NCBI GenBank assembly: GCA_024663395.1
Contig: JANFAH010000003.1
Location: forward strand, 3,596,001-3,660,000
Direction: 5' to 3'
Origin: Pisolithus tinctorius
Taxonomy: Eukaryota > Basidiomycota > Agaricomycetes > Boletales > Pisolithaceae
Length of the DNA stretch: 64,000 bases
Part shown: one piece after another, positions 59,166 through 64,000 of the stretch
Numbering within the stretch: the first letter of the stretch is position 1
Layout of the letters: every line of letters begins with the position of its first letter
Notes under the pieces: model-generated
The model's input: the letters and a program-made list of their open reading frames with translations, nothing else
Databases searched by the model: none
Told to the model about the DNA's origin: nothing
Program-made: the position numbers and the translations under genes

Positions 59166-60740
59166 CCACCTCCATCTTATTCTTTCTCTGTCAACTCTAT
59201 CTACCCCTGCTCACTCCCTGCTGAACCCCAGCAACCCCATTACAATCTTTGTCCTTGACAAACATTGAAATGTCCTGAATGCTATGGATGGAATACAGGA
59301 CCAGCTGACCGATTTGCAGAATGCCCTCAACATGTTAAGAGAAGAAAATTACAGGTTAAACAACAACCTAAGAAATACACAGGACATGATTGCGACCATT
59401 GAGGGTCAATGAAATCAATGGAATGCCCTCCCCACCAATGTAATTCAAAGGAGGATAGAAGTAATGGCCAACCCAGGGCAGTATGCTGGAGATCATGCCA
59501 AGTTTTCAGAGTGGTGGGTGAAAATGAAGGTATGGGTCATGTAGAACAGGACCACCCTACTGTGACGAGACCTATCAACAGGGTTTGTTGTAGGCTCACA
59601 CCAAGAACCAAAAGAAGAAAAGAAGAGAGAAGAGGGGAGATGGTTTAGAAGCAGGTGACTTTAGGACTCATAGACCCAAATGAACTAGCTTAGAGCTAGT
59701 TGGGCAATTGAGGAACGGTATTTATACTAAGGTACATGAGGTAATGGTGAGGCATACATGAGGTCTGTGACATCATAGTGATGTCATGATGACATCACAG
59801 TGGAGCAGAATGTACTAGAAGGGAAGCATGTGGCAGGAGCAAGGTGAGGTCTAGACCAGAGTCCGGACCAAGTCCAAGGACAAGATAAGGGACCAGATAA
59901 GATGAAGAAGAAAGGAAAAGAAAAGGAAAAGAGTACGTATTGTAACACCTACCTACTGCCCAAGACAAGTGCACTGTGGTATGGTCCCGCATGACAGGAC
60001 CTGTGGCAGGAAGGTTTGCTCAGGCAAAGTTCTCACTAGCAATCATCACTGGGGTGTGGCCTGACATGGCTGAAATTATTGAAGACATAGATCGCTTCTT
60101 CGCCCCTCAAACAGACATCAAGTGGGCAAAGGTGCAGATGTGCACTATGTGACAAGGGAACTCTCGCTATGAGGAGTTCTATGCTAAGTTTGAATCCCTG
60201 AATGTACAGGGGGGGGTTACCAATGAAACTGCTGGCTTCCTGCTGGAGAACACTGTCCACCCTGCCATTGTAAAGGAGGCCCTAAGGAGGGGATATACCC
60301 AGGGCAATTACCTTCAAATGACTGTTGCCTTCTGAGAAGCAGCCCTTGCCAGGGATCATTTCAAACTCCTGTATAATCACTATCCCAACAAACCCGCCCC
60401 CCACTCTTCCTCTTACAACTGTCCCTCCTACCCTTCCCACTTCACTCCTACCAGTACTCAACCTGGCCACAGTGCCCCCATGGAGATTGGTGCTGCTCAG
60501 TTTCCTCCTTGTCCTGTCCCCTCCCATATCAAGTGTTTCAATTGCCAAGGGAACCACTACAGATGTGACTGCCCTCATGCCAAAGGAAAGGGTCATGCTA
60601 GACCCAGCATATGAGAGGTTACTCAGGAAGTGCAGGAGGTCATGCTATGCCAGATGTCTTTTGAAGAAATGCAGGCCTTCTTCTATGACAAACAGATCAA
60701 TGAGATGAAGGCCCAGGGAAAAGAGTTCAGCCAGTAGAGG
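59166..60740 (+). pseudogene. Gypsy gag, interrupted by LTR B and stops
   Basis: A coiled-coil-like start (LTDLQNALNMLREENYRL) near 59310, a capsid core (FSEWWVKMKVWVM, then VAGRFAQAKFSLAIITG and FYAKFESLNVQGG) and a CCHC knuckle CFNCQGNHYRCDCPH near 60536. Stops occur at Trp/Arg/Gln-type positions (for example after GQ near 59408, WVM near 59540 and TVAF near 60330). Excising the LTR B insertion with one CCTAC copy rejoins the frame at TTL/PTAQDK. Confidence 0.78.
59561..59947 (-). mobile_element. Solo LTR, family B (387 bp), inside gag
   Basis: Begins TGTGACGAGA and ends TTGTAACA on the plus strand, with an exact 5-bp duplication CCTAC at 59556-59560 and 59948-59952. It is the inverted counterpart of 56751-57125. 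Removal of 392 bp restores the gag frame. Confidence 0.92.
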
Positions 60741-60823
60741 ATTGGGTCTCCACTGGCTATGTATATAATAAGTTTTCTGTCTTAGGCATTGACAATTTCT
60801 CTACTGAGCAGGATATATTTAAC

Positions 60824-63643
60824 TTGGAGATTACTGTACCATCTGAAGAGGTGACCCCAGCAGGTGTGGCTGTGGATGTAAAACCATCAGTGCTTAATTC
60901 CTCTTGCAATAAAAACAAAAAAAATATGCCTATTCAGTTAACAAAAGAAACCCCAAAAATAAGGACAGCAGACCTGAAAGCAGAGTTGGAGTTAGAGGTG
61001 GTGTTGGAAGGGAGAGAAAAGAGGTGGAATGTGAAGGCATTGGTGGACTCTGGGGCAAATGATACATTCTTAGACAAGAGGTGGGCTGATGAAAATGACA
61101 TTCCCCTGATCAAGCTTGGCCATCCAGTCACTGTCCTCAATGTTGATGGCACCCCTAATGTTGTTGGCAACATCATGCATGTTGCCTCCCTTGTCATGAA
61201 CTATCAAGGACATTGAGAGTCTGTTTGGGCTCAGGTCACCACCCTCAGTACTCACCCTCTTATCCTTGGGTATACTTGGCTATGCAAACATAATCCTGAG
61301 GTCTGCTGGGAGACCAAGCAGGTGAAGCTCTCACACTGCCCTTGTGAATGTCACAACCTCACCCCAAGGACAAGAGTGGAGAGGTTGACCAAAGAATGAG
61401 AGGCTCAGGACATGGAGTACCTCTACCCAAAGCTTCGTTCCACCAGGGTTAGAGCTGGAACCACTGAGGAACTCATCCTGAGGGAGTATCACCAGTACCT
61501 CAAGGTTTTCTCCAAGGAAGAGTCAGAAAGGATGCTGCTTTGCAAGCCATGGGATCATGCCATTGATCTCAAGGAAACCTTCACCCCTAAGCATGGTCGT
61601 CTTATCCCTCTCTCTGTTGAAGAACAAAAAGAGGTTTTGGATTTCCTTGAAGACCAGCTGTGCAAGGGTTACATCCATCCTTCAAAGTCACCCCAGATGT
61701 CCCCTGTCTTCTTCGTACCTAAAAAGGATGGTAAAAAGCACATGGTCCAGGATTACCAGTACCTCAATGAGCACATGGTTAAAAATGCATACCCTCTCCC
61801 TCTTATTTCCCAACTTGTCAATAAACTTAAGGGCTGCAAGCTCTTCACCAAAATGGATCTTTGATGGGGATATAACAACATTCACATCAAGGAAGGAGAT
61901 GAGTGGAAGGCTGCCTTTGTCATGCACAAAGGCACCTATGAACTGTTGGTTATGTACTTCAGGCTCTGCAATTCCCTGTCCACCTTTCAGAATATGATGA
62001 ATGACATCTTTGGTGACATGGAAGACATCCTGGTCATTTACATCGATGATCTCATGATCTTCATGAAGACAGACGATGAAGCTGAGCATGATAGAATCAT
62101 TCTGGAGGTGCTAAGGAGGTTGGAAGAAAATGATTTGTTCATCAAACTGGAGAAGTGCTTCTTCAAACAGAAGCAGGTGGAGTTCCTGGGCATGGTAGTC
62201 AGTACTGATGGGGTTAAGATGGATGAGGGCAAGGTAAAGGCAATCACAGAATGGCCAGTGCCAACAAAGGTCTGCTCAGTCTGAGCCTTTCTGGGGTTGG
62301 CCAACTTCTATTGATGGTTCATCAAAGACTTTGCTCAAATAGCCCACCCCCTTAATGACCTCACTAGGAAGGACCAGCTCTGGACTTGGGGTCCTCAGGA
62401 ACAGCAAGCCTTTGATGCACTGAAGGTTGCATTCACCACCACCCCTGTCCTTGCCTTCCCTGATCAGGACAGGGAGTTCCACCTCAAAACCAATGCTTCA
62501 GGCTTTGCTACTGGTGCTGTCCTCTTTGTAAAATGTGAGGATGACCTTTGGTGACCTGTTGCCTTTTACTCCCATTCTATGTCCCCTCCTGAGCAGAACT
62601 ACCAGGTCTTTGACAAGGAGATGCTGGCCATAATCCGAGCCTTGGAGATGTGGCACCACTACCTTGAGGCCACCCCATACCAGTTTGAAATCTGGATGGT
62701 GTAGGGAACAAGTTTAAGTTCCCTAGGAGAATTGGTCTTGGTCAAGAGTTCAGGGGTTGAGAGATTTCTTTTTGTTTTATTTCTATCTTTTGTTTTTTGT
62801 GTTTGTACCACTGGACTTAGTGGCGAGCAGCCGCATTGCTGACTAAGCATGTGTGCTGTGTTTGCATGAGTTCAGTTTACCAAAAAAAAGCAATCCATGT
62901 CAGAGGCCCTCAGTAGCAGGGTGAATTAGTCTCGCATTTTGGCAAGTTTTCGAGGACAGTTTTATTACTTTGGGGAGTACCCAAAGGGCCAGGAGGACTG
63001 GCAATAGGTATTGGACAGGCCAAGCTAAGTATTTGTTTCAGTTTGCATTTTTCACTTTTTACTACACTTCTTTCTCCAGTGAGAACCTCCCTCTTGGGTC
63101 AAGCACAAATCTCACCCATCACTGACAATTACTAATTCTAGGTATCATCTATTACCTATTCCTACAACAGACCACTTGAACCTCCAGTATTTTATGAAAG
63201 CACAAAACCTAGATTGTTGCCAAGCCCACTGGGCCCAGTACCTCTCTCCAAACTGGTTTACAAGCCTGGCCCCTCCATGGCGAAAGCAGATGCTCTCTCA
63301 AGGAGAGAGGATCATGAGCTGGAGAAGGGACTGGACAACCAAGGAGTCATGCTTCTTGACCCTTCTAGAGTGGCTGCCACCCTGATGATCAGAGAGGATG
63401 TTGACCTCATTGCTGCTCTAAAGTCCACCTCCTCTGTGACACCTCAGCTGGAAGGCTCTGCTCTTCAGGATGGGTTGTATGTCTGTGCAGGAAAGGTCTA
63501 TGTCCTGCCCACCATCAGGGTCCATTGCCTGGAGAGGCATCATGACACTCCTGTTGCAGGACACCCTGGCTGGAAGAAGACCTTGGAGCTCATCTCTTGG
63601 AACTATACCTGGCCAGGTATGACTTCTTCAGTGAAGGACTATG
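60824..63643 (+). pseudogene. Gypsy pol: protease to integrase start, decayed
   Basis: Protease: KALVDSGANDTFLD near 61035. RT: GYIHPSKSPQMSPVFFV, VQDYQYLNEHMVKNAYPLP, FTKMDL-stop-WGYNNI and the catalytic VIYIDDLMIFM. RNase H: LKTNASGFATGAVL and YQVFDKEMLAIIRALE, then FEIW interrupted by LTR F and resuming DHLNLQYFM. A tether region (KADALSRR) and integrase zinc-binding residues (HHDTPVAGHPGWKKT) follow. TGA stops at about 61862, 62282, 62310 and 62553 fall where RT families have Arg. LTR A interrupts integrase at 63644 before the Cys pair. Confidence 0.83.
62700..63166. mobile_element. Solo LTR, family F (467 bp), inside RNase H
   Basis: Begins TGTAGGGAAC and ends ATTCCTACA, with TG...CA ends and a 6-bp terminal inverted match. 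Flanking 4-mers are ATGG (62696-62699) and ACAG (63167-63170); both can derive from ACGG by one CpG transition. Removing 471 bp restores the RNase H block FEIWTDH. No other copy is in the window. Confidence 0.78.
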
Positions 63644-64000
63644 TGTCAAGTCCGGGCCTACTCCAACCAACTCTGACGCTTAACAAGGTCTAGAGGAGGG
63701 TCCAGAAGCAAGTCTGACACACAGGAACAGAACTCTGACTAGCGGAGTGTCAGCAGGAACGAAGACCGCCAAGACAATGGCGGAGCGGAGTGAGGGCGTC
63801 GGGTTTAGCTCGTGTGCTACCCCCTTGCACGATCTCAGCCCTCGTATTTCAGAGGGAGAGTACAGACGGAGAGTCGGAGATAACTCCAACAGACAGAAGA
63901 CGGAATCGGAGGGAGTAGGAACTAAGTTGATATTCGTACTGAGGAACAGCGGATTACAGTACATGTTTTTATACTGCTACGGAGGTACAGTAATCGGAAT
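63644..64000 (+). mobile_element. LTR family A, second copy, cut by the window end
   Basis: Begins TGTCAAGTCC and matches 3673 to about 4030 in the same orientation. It keeps many CpG that are TpG or CpA in the older copy, so it looks younger. It sits in the integrase of the decayed Gypsy element. The far end and its target duplication are outside the window, so solo or full-length status is unknown. Confidence 0.85.

Larger units (their letters stand above)
56751..63643 (+). mobile_element. Decayed Gypsy/Ty3 element with nested insertions
   Basis: A probable 5' LTR (56751-57125, family B) and leader (57126-57317) are followed by element D copy 2, then gag, protease, RT, RNase H and the start of integrase on the plus strand. 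Solo LTR B interrupts gag and solo LTR F interrupts RNase H. The body ends in the integrase zinc-binding region at 63643, where LTR A begins. Most stop codons are TGA at conserved Arg positions. The 3' LTR is outside the window or lost. Confidence 0.8.

Overview
The window comes from a filamentous basidiomycete fungus, most likely an Agaricomycete. Genes are split by many short GT-AG introns and tiny exons. The gene families fit this group: Plavaka transposase, HET-domain and NACHT-WD40 (NWD) proteins, tyrosinase, a cytochrome-b5-type chitin synthase, and a QDE-1-like RNA-dependent RNA polymerase (RdRP). No rRNA, tRNA, CRISPR or prokaryotic feature was seen. All exon boundaries were read by eye.

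Layout. (1) 1-9.4 kb is transposon territory. A Plavaka (CACTA-type) transposase at 2426-8529 is broken by a solo LTR and by a second LTR-like insertion, which itself carries a 1.57-kb palindromic TA-flanked element. (2) 9.47-15.7 kb holds a HET-domain gene split by a 1.86-kb LTR-like element (family D), then unrecognised decayed sequence. (3) 15.8-27.3 kb is a CpG-rich euchromatic block: tyrosinase (-), GPI-type polysaccharide deacetylase (+), MARVEL membrane protein (-), LysM membrane protein (-), U1A/U2B''-type snRNP protein (+) and the start of the RdRP gene (+). (4) 27.3-45 kb is CpG-poor: the rest of the RdRP, a dead chitin synthase split by a 6.8-kb Gypsy chromovirus with target duplications, a perfect 98-bp-arm hairpin, and a decayed PIF/Harbinger element with its Myb-like partner. 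(5) 45-52.6 kb is CpG-rich again: a C2H2 factor, a TIR element and the NACHT half of an NWD gene. (6) 52.6-64 kb is CpG-poor: the NWD WD40 array, then a decayed Gypsy element containing nested LTRs B, F and a second D copy, and finally a young-looking copy of LTR A.

How it fits together. The sequence reads as insertions and decay laid over an ordinary gene set. Several insertions can be removed with one target-site duplication and the host reading frame returns. Old copies have lost CpG to TpG/CpA, and most of their stop codons are TGA at conserved Arg positions. This suggests CpG methylation of transposon-rich blocks. The block edges fall inside two genes, the RdRP and the NWD receptor. The D and F insertions share 4-bp duplications that are, or can be reconstructed as, N-CG-N. 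This is the most novel-looking signal in the window.
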